DNA from: Streptomyces microflavus
GTDB taxonomy: Bacteria > Actinomycetota > Actinomycetes > Streptomycetales > Streptomycetaceae
Length of the DNA: 64,000 nt
Assembly (NCBI RefSeq): GCF_014650075.1
Contig: NZ_BMUG01000001.1
Location: 696,710 to 760,709, forward strand
Direction of reading: 5' to 3'
Of this stretch, positions 36,241-44,700 are shown piece after piece. The translations under genes and the position numbers were made by a program. The first letter of the stretch is position 1, and each line of letters begins with the position of its first letter. The notes beneath the pieces are model-generated. The model searched no databases. It was not told where the DNA came from and worked only from the letters and a program-made list of their open reading frames with translations.

Positions 36241-36306
36241 CCCGCCAGGTTGCCCCCAAGGCCTCACCCCGCCAGGCACCCCCGACGCCTCACCCCGGCA
36301 GCAGCC
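36241..36306 (-). repeat. 26-bp tandem duplication around a stop codon
   Basis: Two imperfect 26-base units (36241-36266, 36267-36292) each end in GCCTCA, the complement of the gene's TGA context, and a partial third follows inside the coding end (CCCCGGCAG). The real stop at 36290-36292 lies in the second unit. Confidence 0.65.
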
Positions 36307-36856
36307 GCTGGAACAGCCCCCAGGTGAACTCGGCGATGTACGGCTCCCCGCTGCCCGGGTCCGTGAGGGCCAGCGCCCAGCGGGTCGGCGCGCTGCCCTC
36401 CATCGGCCGCGCCGGGGGAAACGCCCGGGCCACCTCGTCCACGGTGCACGACCAGGGGCGCAGCGAGGGTACGGAGGTGAGTGCGGGGCCCACCGCCCCC
36501 GGGGCCCGGACGAGCCACTCGTTCCACACGGCCCCGCCCGGCCCCGCCATCGCCTCGAACCGGAGGTCCGGCCAGAGCGGCACCGGCCAGAGCAGCGCCT
36601 CGCACTCCAGGTCGCCCACCCGCCGCTTCAGGGTCAGCTCCGGCTCGCCGAGCACCGAGCGGTAGCGCCGCAGCGATCCCCGCCCCCGGGGCGCCCGGAC
36701 CATGGCCTGCCAGCGCCGGTTGGCCTCCCGCATATCGGCGAGCGAGGCGCTCAGCTCCTGCCGTGCCTCCTCCACCAGATCCGGCTGGTGGTCGGCCATC
36801 CGGCGGAGCAGGACGAGCTGGAACTGGAGGGGGCCGAAGGGGGTGGGAGCGGTCAT
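36290..36856 (-). CDS. Conserved hypothetical cytoplasmic protein
   Basis: A 188-residue protein I do not recognise. There is no signal or membrane segment. The N-terminal half is helical with charged heptads (RRMADHQPDLVEEARQELSA); the C-terminal half is Trp/Pro-rich (EALLWPVPLWPDLRFE, AEFTWGLFQRLLPG). The ATG at 36856 has GGAGG nine bases upstream and is favoured over the ATG three codons earlier. It lies between mbl and the SCO2400-family gene and reads away from the latter, apparently a single gene. Confidence 0.7.
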   Translation of the reverse strand: MTAPTPFGPLQFQLVLLRRMADHQPDLVEEARQELSASLADMREANRRWQAMVRAPRGRGSLRRYRSVLGEPELTLKRRVGDLECEALLWPVPLWPDLRFEAMAGPGGAVWNEWLVRAPGAVGPALTSVPSLRPWSCTVDEVARAFPPARPMEGSAPTRWALALTDPGSGEPYIAEFTWGLFQRLLPG

Positions 36857-36980
36857 GCCGCCCATCCTCCCGCAGGTCAGGCGTATCGGACCGGCCGTCC
36901 GCGGAATCCGTCGTTCCTCACAGGATCCTCACCTGGTCCGCTTCCTCCGTTGAACTGCGCACGTCTAATCTGCGGGCGCC

Positions 36981-37697
36981 ATGGATTACTGCCACCCGTG
37001 CCGACGGCATCTCAACGGAGCTCTGGCCTGCGCCGGGTGCGGAACTCCCGCCGACGCGCTGGGCCCCTACGCCGTGCCCGCGCCGACGCCCGCGGGCCAC
37101 GCCCCGGACGCACCGGGCGAAGCCGCCGACGCGCCCGCACCCGCCGCCCGTTCCCGCCGGCGTGCGCGGGGCAGCCACCGCAGACGCGGCCGTACGGCGC
37201 TGCTCGCGGTGGGCGGTCTGGTCCTCGCGGCGGGCGCGCTGAGCCTGGCGGAGCTGGCCATGGAGGCGGACCGGCAGGAGACCGCCGCCGACTTCGTGCA
37301 GGAGGCGCCGAACGGTCCCGCCGAGCCCGTACCGGACTCCGCATCGGGTGGTGCTGCTCCGCAGGATCCGGGCCCGGTCACCTCCGGCGGGGGCAAGCCG
37401 GTGGACCCGTCGGCGTCGGGCAGCGCCCCGGCGGACGGCCCGTCGGAGTCACCCGCCCCCGACGCCTCCGCCACGGCCTCGACCACGGCGTCCCCGGACC
37501 CCGACGGGGCGACCGCCTCGCCCGGCTCGACCCCGGACCCCTCCGACAGCCCGCCCGCCGACCCGCCGGGCCCGGGGGAGCCCGAGGAGCCGCCGACCGC
37601 GCCGGCGCCCCCGCCGCCGGACGACCCGACCGAGGCCCCGACGCCCACCCCGACACCGTCCCCGACCTGCACCCGCTTCCTGTGGTGGTGCACGTAG
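36981..37697 (+). CDS. SCO2400-family membrane protein with N-terminal zinc-ribbon-like motif
   Basis: A 238-residue protein. The N-terminus MDYCHPCRRHLNGALACAGC has paired CxxC motifs that could bind zinc. A basic stretch and one membrane helix (ALLAVGGLVLAAGALSLAEL, about residues 73-92) follow. The C-terminal half is a long Pro/Ser/Asp/Glu-rich tail, presumably outside the cell, ending TCTRFLWWCT. The arrangement fits the Streptomyces family named after SCO2400; function is unknown. The ATG start follows a short gap after the divergent hypothetical gene. Confidence 0.75.
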   Translation: MDYCHPCRRHLNGALACAGCGTPADALGPYAVPAPTPAGHAPDAPGEAADAPAPAARSRRRARGSHRRRGRTALLAVGGLVLAAGALSLAELAMEADRQETAADFVQEAPNGPAEPVPDSASGGAAPQDPGPVTSGGGKPVDPSASGSAPADGPSESPAPDASATASTTASPDPDGATASPGSTPDPSDSPPADPPGPGEPEEPPTAPAPPPPDDPTEAPTPTPTPSPTCTRFLWWCT

Positions 37698-37753
37698 ACC
37701 TCTGGAACAGGCTTAGACCCCTGGAACAGGCTTCGACCCCTGGGTCAGGCTTC
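37697..37753 (-). repeat. Three tandem 19-bp units at the MarR 3' end
   Basis: Units 37697-37715, 37716-37734 and 37735-37753 share GACCCCTGGAACAGGCTTC. The last holds the final codons and stop (TCA at 37745-37747) of the MarR gene. They fill the short gap between convergent genes. Confidence 0.8.
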
Positions 37754-38170
37754 GCCCAGCATCCGCCGCAGCAGATCCCGCAGTACGGTCCGCTCGGCGT
37801 CGGACAGCTCGGCCAGCGGCTCCCGGGCGAAGGTCAGCGACTCCCGCAGCTCCCGGGCCGTCCGCACCCCCGCCTCCGTCGCGGCGGCCACCTTCACGCG
37901 GCGGTCGACCGGGTCCGGCCGGCGTTCGACCAGTCCGCGGGTCTCCAGGCGGTCGACGATGCCGGTCACGTTCGACGGCTCGCACTTCAGCTTGACGGCG
38001 ATCTTCCGCATCGGGGTCGGCTCCAGCGCGAGCAGCCCGAGGACCCGCGCCTGTGCCCCGGTGAGGGAGTGGTCGGCGGCGGCACGGTCGTACTCCTCGT
38101 GGTAGCGCGCCACGACGGTGCCGATGAGCTCGACGACCTCAAGGGTCAGGGGGTCTGTGCGAGTGGCCAT
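37745..38170 (-). CDS. MarR-family regulator
   Basis: A 141-residue winged-helix regulator. The recognition region reads MRKIAVKLKCEPSNVTGIVDRLETRG (here MRKIAVKLKCEPSNVTGIVD) followed by the wing ERRPDPVDRRVKV, the MarR signature. The N-terminal redox Cys of OhrR-type sensors is not present, so although an ohr gene is close this is probably not OhrR. It is divergent from an NADP-dependent oxidoreductase with two palindromes between them. It likely represses that gene and itself in response to a small ligand. Confidence 0.88.
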   Translation of the reverse strand: MATRTDPLTLEVVELIGTVVARYHEEYDRAAADHSLTGAQARVLGLLALEPTPMRKIAVKLKCEPSNVTGIVDRLETRGLVERRPDPVDRRVKVAAATEAGVRTARELRESLTFAREPLAELSDAERTVLRDLLRRMLGEA

Positions 38171-38192
38171 GGAGACCAGCGTACCGATTTAC

Positions 38193-38238
38193 TTGACAAT
38201 ATGAAATATTCAGGAGCATGGTTGTTTCATGTAATGAA
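38193..38238. promoter_or_regulatory. Promoter and two palindromes between the MarR and oxidoreductase genes
   Basis: TTGACA (38193-38198) with CATGGT 18 bases later is a plausible promoter toward the oxidoreductase. AATAT-GAA-ATATT (38198-38210) and TTCAT-GTA-ATGAA (38226-38238) are perfect palindromes that overlap and flank it, as expected for MarR repression. Confidence 0.6.
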
Positions 38239-38289
38239 GCTTTCCTAGCAGGGCTTCCCCCCGTAGGACATTGAGGAGACCCCGAGCCC

Positions 38290-39309
38290 ATGTCTGCAGC
38301 ACTTCCCACGTCCAGCCGCGAATGGCACCTCGTCGCCCGCCCCCACGGCTGGCCCAAGTCCGAGGATTTCGCGCTGCGTGAGGCCGCGGTGGCCGCTCCG
38401 GCCGAAGGCCGCATCCTCGTCCGCAACAAGTACTTCTCCGTCGACCCGTACATGCGGGGCCGGATGAACGACGTGAAGTCGTACACCCCGCCCTTCAAGC
38501 TCGACCACCCCATGGACGGCGGCGCGGTCGGCGAGGTCATCGCCTCGAACGCCGAGGGCTTCTCCGTCGGCGACCACGTCCTGCACGGCCTCGGCTGGCG
38601 CGAGATCGCCGACGTGCCCGCCAAGCACGCGGTGAAGGTCGACCCCGACCTCGCGCCGCTCTCCGCCTACCTCGGCGTGCTCGGCATGACCGGACTCACC
38701 GCCTACGCGGGCCTGTTCGACGTCGCCTCCTTCAAGGAGGGCGACGCGGTCTTCGTCTCCGGCGCCGCCGGTGCCGTGGGCAGCCAGGTCGGCCAGCTCG
38801 CCAAGCTCAAGGGCGCCTCCCGGGTCATCGGCTCCGCGGGCTCCGACGAGAAGGTCAAGCTCCTCATCGAGGAGTACGGCTTCGACGCCGCGTTCAACTA
38901 CAAGAACGGGCCGGTCCGCGACCAGCTCAGGGAAGCCGCCCCCGACGGCATCGACGTCTACTTCGACAACGTCGGCGGCGACCACCTCGAAGCCGCGATC
39001 GGCGCGCTCAACGTGCACGGCCGCGCCACCATCTGCGGCATGATCGCCCAGTACAACGCCACCGAGCCGACCCCCGGCCCGCGCAACATGGCGCTGATCA
39101 TCGGCAAGCGGCTGCGGCTGCAGGGCATGCTCGTCGGCGACCACGCCGACCTCCAGCCGAAGTTCGTCGAAGAGGTCGCCGGCTGGCTGGCCTCCGGCGA
39201 GCTGAAGTACCGCGAGACCACGGTCGAGGGCATCGAGAACGGCTACGACGCGTTCGTCGGTCTCCTGCGCGGCGAGAACACCGGCAAGATGATCGTTTCC
39301 CTGGTCTGA
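38290..39309 (+). CDS. NADP-dependent medium-chain oxidoreductase (curcumin/alkenal reductase-like)
   Basis: A 339-residue zinc-independent MDR protein of the leukotriene-B4 dehydrogenase/CurA group that reduces alpha,beta-unsaturated carbonyls. Evidence: VDPYMRGRM near residue 55, the cofactor loop VSGAAGAVGSQVGQLAK, IDVYFDNVGGDHLEAA, and a terminal GENTGKMIVSLV typical of the family. A ribosome site (GAGGAG) precedes the ATG. It is divergent from MarR. The ohr gene follows 100 bases downstream, so the local theme is detoxifying reactive carbonyls and peroxides. Confidence 0.9.
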   Translation: MSAALPTSSREWHLVARPHGWPKSEDFALREAAVAAPAEGRILVRNKYFSVDPYMRGRMNDVKSYTPPFKLDHPMDGGAVGEVIASNAEGFSVGDHVLHGLGWREIADVPAKHAVKVDPDLAPLSAYLGVLGMTGLTAYAGLFDVASFKEGDAVFVSGAAGAVGSQVGQLAKLKGASRVIGSAGSDEKVKLLIEEYGFDAAFNYKNGPVRDQLREAAPDGIDVYFDNVGGDHLEAAIGALNVHGRATICGMIAQYNATEPTPGPRNMALIIGKRLRLQGMLVGDHADLQPKFVEEVAGWLASGELKYRETTVEGIENGYDAFVGLLRGENTGKMIVSLV

Positions 39310-39409
39310 CCCGGCCCCGGCCGCTCCAGGTCACGCGTTAGGCTCGTCCCCAGGCCGTCGCGATCGTGGGCGCGAGTCGCGGCGCACCAACAGGAGGAAT
39401 CCTCACATC

Positions 39410-39838
39410 ATGACCATCCAGAAGATCGACGTCGCCTACACCGCTGTCGCCACCGCCGAGAACGGCCGTGACGGCCGCGTCTCCTCGGACGACGGCCTGC
39501 TCGACGTGGTCGTCAACCCGCCGAAGGCCCTGGGCGGCAGCGGCGCGGGCACCAACCCGGAGCAGCTCTTCGCGGCGGGCTACAGCGCCTGCTTCCAGGG
39601 CGCGCTGGGCGTCGTCGCCCGCCAGGAGAAGGCCGACATCTCCGGCTCCACGGTCACCGCCGCGGTCTCCATCGGCAAGACCGAGGTCGGCGGATTCGGC
39701 CTGGAGGTCGCGATCAGCGCGACCATCCCCAACGTCGACGCCGCCACCGCCCAGTCGCTCATCGAGAAGGCCCACCAGGTCTGCCCGTACTCGAACGCGA
39801 CCCGCGGCAACATCAAGGTCGAGCTCTCGGTCGCCTGA
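39410..39838 (+). CDS. ohr: Organic hydroperoxide resistance protein (Ohr)
   Basis: A 142-residue Ohr/OsmC-fold thiol peroxidase reducing organic hydroperoxides with lipoylated or dithiol reductants. The two catalytic Cys are in YSACFQGAL (about residue 61) and HQVCPYSN (about residue 125), and the Arg of GRDGRVSS is present. AGGAGG precedes the ATG. It has its own 16-bp terminator. No OhrR with its sensor Cys is adjacent; the nearby MarR is the only candidate regulator in view. The stop is followed by a short repeat of GCCTGA. Confidence 0.93.
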   Translation: MTIQKIDVAYTAVATAENGRDGRVSSDDGLLDVVVNPPKALGGSGAGTNPEQLFAAGYSACFQGALGVVARQEKADISGSTVTAAVSIGKTEVGGFGLEVAISATIPNVDAATAQSLIEKAHQVCPYSNATRGNIKVELSVA

Positions 39839-39876
39839 GCCTGAGCCTGGTCCGACGGCAGCCGCAGCGTCTTCGC

Positions 39877-39913
39877 GCGAGGACCGCACCCCGCCCCGGG
39901 GTGCGGTCCTCGC
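39877..39913 (+). terminator. Terminator after ohr
   Basis: A perfect 16-bp stem (GCGAGGACCGCACCCC / GGGGTGCGGTCCTCGC) with loop GCCCC. Confidence 0.88.
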
Positions 39914-39943
39914 CGCTTTCCGTACGCCAGTACGCTGACGCCC

Positions 39944-40738
39944 ATGAACGATCTCGGGGCAGGCTTCGGCTACTTGATGAAGGGGCAACGCTGGGTTGCC
40001 CAGCACGGACGATGGTTCGGGTTCGGGCTGCTGCCCGGACTCATCACCCTCGTGGTGTACGCCGGTGCGCTGGTCGGACTCGGTTACGGCGCCGACGACT
40101 TCGTCGCCTGGGCCACCCCGTTCGCCGACGACTGGTCCTCGCCGTGGATCGGCCTGCTGCGCACCACGCTGACCGCGTTCGTCTTCGTCTTCGGCCTGTT
40201 CCTCGCGGTCATCACCTTCACCGCCGTCACCCTCCTGGTCGGCCAGCCGTTCTACGAGTCGCTCTCCGAGGAGGTCGAGCGCAGCGAGGGCGGCGAGGTC
40301 CACGAGTCCGGGCTGCCGCTCTGGCGCGAACTGTGGATCTCCGCCCGCGACTCCGTACGCATCCTGCTGCGCGTCGCCCTCTTCGGGATCGTCCTCTTCG
40401 CCTGCGGCTTCATCCCGGTCGTCGGCCAGACCGTCGTGCCCGCGATCGGCTTCTGCGTCTCCGGCTACTTCCTGACCCAGGAGCTGACCGGCGTGGCCCT
40501 CCAGCGCCGGGGCATGGTCCTCAAGGACCGGCTCGCCCTCCTGCGCCGCCGCCGGCTGCTGGTGCTCGGCTTCGGTGTCCCGCTCGTCCTCTCGTTCCTG
40601 GTCCCGGTCGTCGCGGTGTTCCTGATGCCGGGGGCGGTCGCCGGGGCCACCCTCCTCGCCAATGACCTGGTGGATGCGGACGAGGGTCCCGCCCCCGGCC
40701 CCGACGGCGCTGCCACGACCAAGGAGTGGGCCGCGTGA
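39944..40738 (+). CDS. EI24/CysZ-like integral membrane protein
   Basis: A 264-residue protein with about five to six hydrophobic helices: around 25-48, 72-100, 140-165, 170-190 and 205-235. VGQPFYESLSEEVE after the second helix group is characteristic of the EI24/CysZ family, which includes bacterial sulfate permease CysZ. Whether it moves sulfate here is unknown. Its stop overlaps the start of the LysE gene by four bases (GTGA), indicating coupled translation. Confidence 0.85.
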   Translation: MNDLGAGFGYLMKGQRWVAQHGRWFGFGLLPGLITLVVYAGALVGLGYGADDFVAWATPFADDWSSPWIGLLRTTLTAFVFVFGLFLAVITFTAVTLLVGQPFYESLSEEVERSEGGEVHESGLPLWRELWISARDSVRILLRVALFGIVLFACGFIPVVGQTVVPAIGFCVSGYFLTQELTGVALQRRGMVLKDRLALLRRRRLLVLGFGVPLVLSFLVPVVAVFLMPGAVAGATLLANDLVDADEGPAPGPDGAATTKEWAA

Positions 40739-41343
40739 CCGAGCTGCTGGCGGTCGCCGCCATCACCCTCCTCGCCGTCGTCAGTCCGGGCGCCGACTTC
40801 GCCATGGTCGTCCGCAACAGCTATCTGTACGGGCGCACCACCGGCGTCCTCGTGGCCCTCGGGGTCGCGGCGGGCGTCCTGGTCCACGTCACGTACACGA
40901 TGCTCGGCGTCGGGCTGCTCATCGCCTCCTCCACCGCCCTGTTCACCGCGGTGAAGCTCGCCGGTGCGGCCTACCTGATCTACATCGGCGTACGCACCTT
41001 CCTGGCCCGCGCCGACCTCGACGTCGACCTGAGCGACCGGCCGGGGCTCAGCCGCTTCGGGGCGCTGCGCAGCGGCTTCCTGACCAACGCGCTCAACCCG
41101 AAGACGACCCTGTTCGTCGTCGCGACCTTCACCCAGGTCGTCGGCCCGGAGACCGCCCTGTGGCAGCAGGCGGGTTACGGACTCTTCATGTCCGCGGCAC
41201 ACCTCGGCTGGTTCGCACTGGTCGCGCTCTTCTTCTCGCACTCCCGGCTGCGGGGCGCGATGCTGCGCCGCCAGAAGGCGCTGAACCGGTCCATCGGCTC
41301 GGTCCTGGTCGGCCTCGGCGTCACCCTGGGCCTGGCCCGCTGA
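40735..41343 (+). CDS. LysE/RhtB-family amino acid exporter
   Basis: A 202-residue membrane protein with six helices. Family features are SPGADFAMVVRNS near the N-terminus, GAAYLIYIGVRTF, and GFLTNALNPKTTLFVVATF with the conserved NPK. The family exports amino acids or derivatives. The GTG at 40735 overlaps the EI24 stop and has AAGGAG eight bases upstream; a GTG three codons earlier lacks one. Confidence 0.88.
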   Translation: MTELLAVAAITLLAVVSPGADFAMVVRNSYLYGRTTGVLVALGVAAGVLVHVTYTMLGVGLLIASSTALFTAVKLAGAAYLIYIGVRTFLARADLDVDLSDRPGLSRFGALRSGFLTNALNPKTTLFVVATFTQVVGPETALWQQAGYGLFMSAAHLGWFALVALFFSHSRLRGAMLRRQKALNRSIGSVLVGLGVTLGLAR

Positions 41344-41348
41344 GGGCA

Positions 41349-41408
41349 GCTCTACGAGGGGGCCTCAAGCTTTACGGGGGAGCCTCACGCTCTACGAGGG
41401 AGCCTCGG
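41349..41408 (-). repeat. Three tandem 20-bp units at the TetR 3' end
   Basis: Units 41349-41368, 41369-41388 and 41389-41408 share GCTCTACGAGGGAGCCTCAC with few differences. The last includes the final codons and TAG of the TetR gene; the copies carry TAA and TAG in the same place. Confidence 0.8.
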
Positions 41409-41970
41409 GCCCCTTCAGCAGTCCCAGGAAGTCACCGAACGCCCCCGGCATGTCCACCGCCTCCGGGTCCAGCAGCCACTGGTACTGGAGCCCGTCCATC
41501 ACCGCCACCAGCAGCACCGCCGCCCGCTCCGGGCTCAACCCACCCGGCAGCGTGTCGCCGTACTCCGCGCGCAGGGTGGCGGCCATGCCCGCCCGGACCT
41601 GGGTGTAGCGCCGGGTGAAGAACTCCCGGGCCGGGTGGTCCTCCGTCACGCTCTCGCCGAGCAGCGCCGAGAAGGTCCGCACGATCACCGGCCGCATCGC
41701 GTTGTACTCCACCAGCGAGCCCAGCAGCTCCAGCCGCCAGGCGCCTTCCTCGCCGCCGCCCCCGCCGGTGTCCCACCGGTCCCGGTCCTCCAGCACCGCC
41801 ACCAGCAGCGCTTCCTTCGTCGGGAAGTAGTGCAGCAGCCCCTGCTGGGTCAGCCCCACCCGCTCGGCCACCGCCCCCAGCGTCGCGCCCCGGTAGCCGC
41901 GCTCGGCGATCACTTCGAGGGTGGCGCGCAGGATCTCGGCCCGCCGCTCCTCGCTCCTGGCCCGTGCCAT
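41392..41970 (-). CDS. TetR-family regulator, likely of the GH3 gene
   Basis: A 192-residue repressor. The helix-turn-helix is ATLGAVAERVGLTQQGLLHY with FPTKEALL after it. The C-terminal domain has the BetI/AcrR-like pattern EFFTRRYTQVRAGM and LLVAVMDGLQYQWLLDP. It is divergent from a GH3 beta-glucosidase gene, with a strong palindrome between, so it probably controls glucoside use. This resembles known TetR repressors of actinobacterial beta-glucosidases. Confidence 0.9.
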   Translation of the reverse strand: MARARSEERRAEILRATLEVIAERGYRGATLGAVAERVGLTQQGLLHYFPTKEALLVAVLEDRDRWDTGGGGGEEGAWRLELLGSLVEYNAMRPVIVRTFSALLGESVTEDHPAREFFTRRYTQVRAGMAATLRAEYGDTLPGGLSPERAAVLLVAVMDGLQYQWLLDPEAVDMPGAFGDFLGLLKGPEAPS

Positions 41971-42074
41971 CGCCGGCCCCTTCCCTGCCGTCCGGCCCCA
42001 CGCCGGTCACGCTCACCAGAACCGTACGACGTCACCGGACCAGCCACCGATGACGTAACGAACGCATAACGAAA

Positions 42075-42094
42075 CCTACCGTGCTACCGGTAGG
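42075..42094. promoter_or_regulatory. Palindromic operator in the TetR/GH3 divergon
   Basis: CCTACCG and CGGTAGG are perfect 7-bp inverted arms around TGCTAC. CTACCG also occurs as a direct repeat across the centre. It lies 48 bases before the GH3 start. Likely TetR site. Confidence 0.65.
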
Positions 42095-42141
42095 CGCGTC
42101 ACCATGGAGGCGTCCACCGGACTCGACCAGGAGGTACGGCC

Positions 42142-44622
42142 GTGGCAGCCGCGTCCAGCACCAGCAACTCCAAGGCCCTCCGCCGGGAGGCCGTCGACAC
42201 GGCCCTCGCCGCCCTCGGCCTCGACGACAAGACGCGTCTCCTGGCCGGCCAGGACCTGTGGTCGCTGCCCGCCCTGCCCGCCATCGGCCTGCGCTCCCTG
42301 GTGATGTCGGACGGCCCGATCGGCGTCCGGGGCGTCCGCTGGACCGCCGCCGACCCCTCGGTCGCCCTGCCCTCGCCCACCGCGCTCGCCGCCACCTGGG
42401 ACCCGGAGCTCGCCCGCCGCGCGGGCGAGCTGCTCGCCCAGGAGGCCCGCCGCAAGGGCGTCCACGTCCTGCTCGCCCCCACGGTCAACCTGCACCGCAC
42501 CCCGCTCGGCGGCCGCCACTTCGAGGCGTACAGCGAGGACCCGTACCTCACCGGCGAGATCGGCACCGGTTACGTCCGGGGCGTCCAGGACGGCGGGGTC
42601 GCCACCACGGTCAAGCACTTCGTCGCCAACGACGCCGAGACCGACCGCTTCACCGTCAACAACACCGTCGCCCCGCGCCCCCTGCGCGAGCTGTACCTGG
42701 CCCCCTTCGAACGGATCGTCAGGAACGCCCACCCCTGGGGCATCATGGCCGCCTACAACCAGGTCAACGGCTCCACGATGACCGAACACCGCTACCTCCA
42801 GAACGCCGTGCTGCGCGGCGAATGGGGCTTCGACGGCTTCATCGTCTCCGACTGGCTCGCCGCCCGGACCACCGTCGGTGCCATCACCGGCGGACTCGAT
42901 GCCGCGATGCCCGGCCCGCGCACGGTCTACGGCGAGACCCTGGCCGACGCCGTCCGGGCCGGGGAGGTGGACGAGAAGATCGTCGACCTCGCCGTACGGA
43001 ACATCCTCCTGCTCGCCGCCCGCGTCGGCGCCCTGGAGTCGGCCCCGCCCGCAGTGCCCGCCGCCGACCTTCCCGCCACCGTGGACGGCGATGCGCTGGC
43101 CCGCGAGATCGCCCGCCGCTCCTTCGTGCTCGTACGCAACGAGGTACGCGACGGGGCCGACGCCCTCCCGCTCGCCCCCGGCACCACCGTCGCCCTCTCC
43201 GGCGCGCTCGCCCGGGACGCCCGGGTGCTCGGCGGCGGCTCGGCCCTGGTCTTCCCCGACCATGTCGTCTCCCCGCTCGACGGACTGACCGCCGCCCTCC
43301 CCGAGGGTGCGCTGACATACGCGGTCGGCGCCGACCCGAGCGACGAACTGGCCATCGCCGAGGCCGGGTTCGACCTCACCGCCGTCTGCCGCGACGCCTC
43401 CGGGGCGGTCCTCGCCACCGTCCCGCTGCCCAGCGGCCAGATCCAGTGGATCGGCGCCGACCTGCCCGACGGGGTCACCCACGACACCCTCGACACCGTC
43501 GAGATCACCGGCACGTTCACCCCGCGCGCGAGCGGCGAGCACACCTTCGGCACCCGGGGCACCGGCTCCTTCGCCCTCACCGTCGACGACCGCCCCCTCT
43601 TCGACGGCACCCAGGACCGCGCCCCCGGCACCGACCCGCTCGGCGCCTTCTTCAACGAGCCGGTCGAGCGCGGCCGCCTCCCGCTGACCGAGGGCGCCCC
43701 TGTCCGGGTCTCGCTCAGCCACCGCCCCGGCCCCGGAACCGGCCACCCCCTCAAGGGCGTCGCCTTCTCGCTCGTCCACCTCGCCCCGCTCCGCGACCCG
43801 GACGAGCTGATCGCCGAGGCCGTCGAGGCGGCCCGCAGCGCGGACACCGCGATCGTGGTCGTCGGCACCACCGAACGCGTGGAGTCCGAGGGCTTCGACC
43901 GCACCGACCTGAAGCTCCCCGGCCACCAGGACGCCCTGGTCCACGCGGTCGCCGCCGTCAACCCCCGTACGGTCGTCGTCGTCAACTCCGGCTCCCCGGT
44001 GGAGCTGCCCTGGCGGAACGAGGTGGCCGCGGTCCTCCTGTCCTGGTTCCCCGGCCAGGAGGCGGGCCACGCGCTCGCCGACGTACTGCGCGGCCAGGAG
44101 GAGCCGGGCGGCCGCCTCCCCACCACCTGGCCCGTCGCCCTCGCCGACGTCCCGGTCTCCGCCACCACCCCCACCAATGGCGAACTCCCGTACACCGAGG
44201 GCGTCTTCATCGGCTACCGCGCCTGGGAGAAGGCGGGCACCGCCCCCGCGTACGCCTTCGGCCACGGCCTCGGCTACACCACCTGGGAGTACGAGAACGT
44301 GTCGGCCACCCCCGACTCGGTCACCGTGCGCGTCCGCAACACCGGCTCCCGCCCCGGCAGCGACACCGTCCAGATCTACCTGGCCCCCGCGCCCGCCCCG
44401 GACGCCCCCGAACGCCCGGCCCGCTGGCTCGCCGGCTTCGCCCGGGTCACCGCGGCCCCCGGCGGGAGCGTGGAGGTCACCGTCCCCGTCGAGGCACGCG
44501 CCTACCAGGTCTGGGACGAGGAGGCGTACGGCTGGAAGACGGTCCCCGGCACCTACGAGGTCCAGGCGGCCCGCTCCCTGGCCGACGTCCGCGCGACCAC
44601 CACGGTCGACATCACGGCCTAG
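42142..44622 (+). CDS. Glycoside hydrolase family 3 beta-glucosidase with PA14 insertion
   Basis: An 826-residue cytoplasmic GH3 enzyme (no signal peptide) hydrolysing terminal beta-glucosides. The N-terminal barrel has the KHFVANDAETDR substrate loop and the nucleophile Asp in GFDGFIVSDW (near residue 240). The middle contains a PA14-like beta domain (about 430-545; TGTFTPRASGEHTFGTRG). The alpha/beta sandwich has VVGTTERVESEGFDRTDL, and a C-terminal Fn3-like domain starts near YTTWEYENV. The GTG at 42142 has AGGAGGT upstream. A cytoplasmic enzyme implies import of a disaccharide or glycoside by an unlinked transporter. Confidence 0.93.
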   Translation: MAAASSTSNSKALRREAVDTALAALGLDDKTRLLAGQDLWSLPALPAIGLRSLVMSDGPIGVRGVRWTAADPSVALPSPTALAATWDPELARRAGELLAQEARRKGVHVLLAPTVNLHRTPLGGRHFEAYSEDPYLTGEIGTGYVRGVQDGGVATTVKHFVANDAETDRFTVNNTVAPRPLRELYLAPFERIVRNAHPWGIMAAYNQVNGSTMTEHRYLQNAVLRGEWGFDGFIVSDWLAARTTVGAITGGLDAAMPGPRTVYGETLADAVRAGEVDEKIVDLAVRNILLLAARVGALESAPPAVPAADLPATVDGDALAREIARRSFVLVRNEVRDGADALPLAPGTTVALSGALARDARVLGGGSALVFPDHVVSPLDGLTAALPEGALTYAVGADPSDELAIAEAGFDLTAVCRDASGAVLATVPLPSGQIQWIGADLPDGVTHDTLDTVEITGTFTPRASGEHTFGTRGTGSFALTVDDRPLFDGTQDRAPGTDPLGAFFNEPVERGRLPLTEGAPVRVSLSHRPGPGTGHPLKGVAFSLVHLAPLRDPDELIAEAVEAARSADTAIVVVGTTERVESEGFDRTDLKLPGHQDALVHAVAAVNPRTVVVVNSGSPVELPWRNEVAAVLLSWFPGQEAGHALADVLRGQEEPGGRLPTTWPVALADVPVSATTPTNGELPYTEGVFIGYRAWEKAGTAPAYAFGHGLGYTTWEYENVSATPDSVTVRVRNTGSRPGSDTVQIYLAPAPAPDAPERPARWLAGFARVTAAPGGSVEVTVPVEARAYQVWDEEAYGWKTVPGTYEVQAARSLADVRATTTVDITA

Positions 44623-44660
44623 AAGCGGACAGGCACCCGGCCCCAGCACCGGCCCCGGCG

Positions 44661-44700
44661 CCTCAGCTCTCCGGGGCCTCAGCTCTCCGGGGCCTCAGCG
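44661..44700 (-). repeat. 16-bp tandem duplication at the galM 3' end
   Basis: CCTCAGCTCTCCGGGG occurs at 44661-44676 and 44677-44692, and its first seven bases again at 44693, where TCA (44695-44697) is the galM stop. Confidence 0.75.

Noticed and set aside
37745..38170. MarR gene as the Ohr repressor OhrR
   Set aside because: No N-terminal sensor Cys; it is divergent from a different gene and separated from ohr.
36083..38248. 721-codon + strand frame across mbl, hypothetical and MarR genes
   Set aside because: It spans several real genes in other frames and shows low-complexity Pro/Arg/Gly composition.
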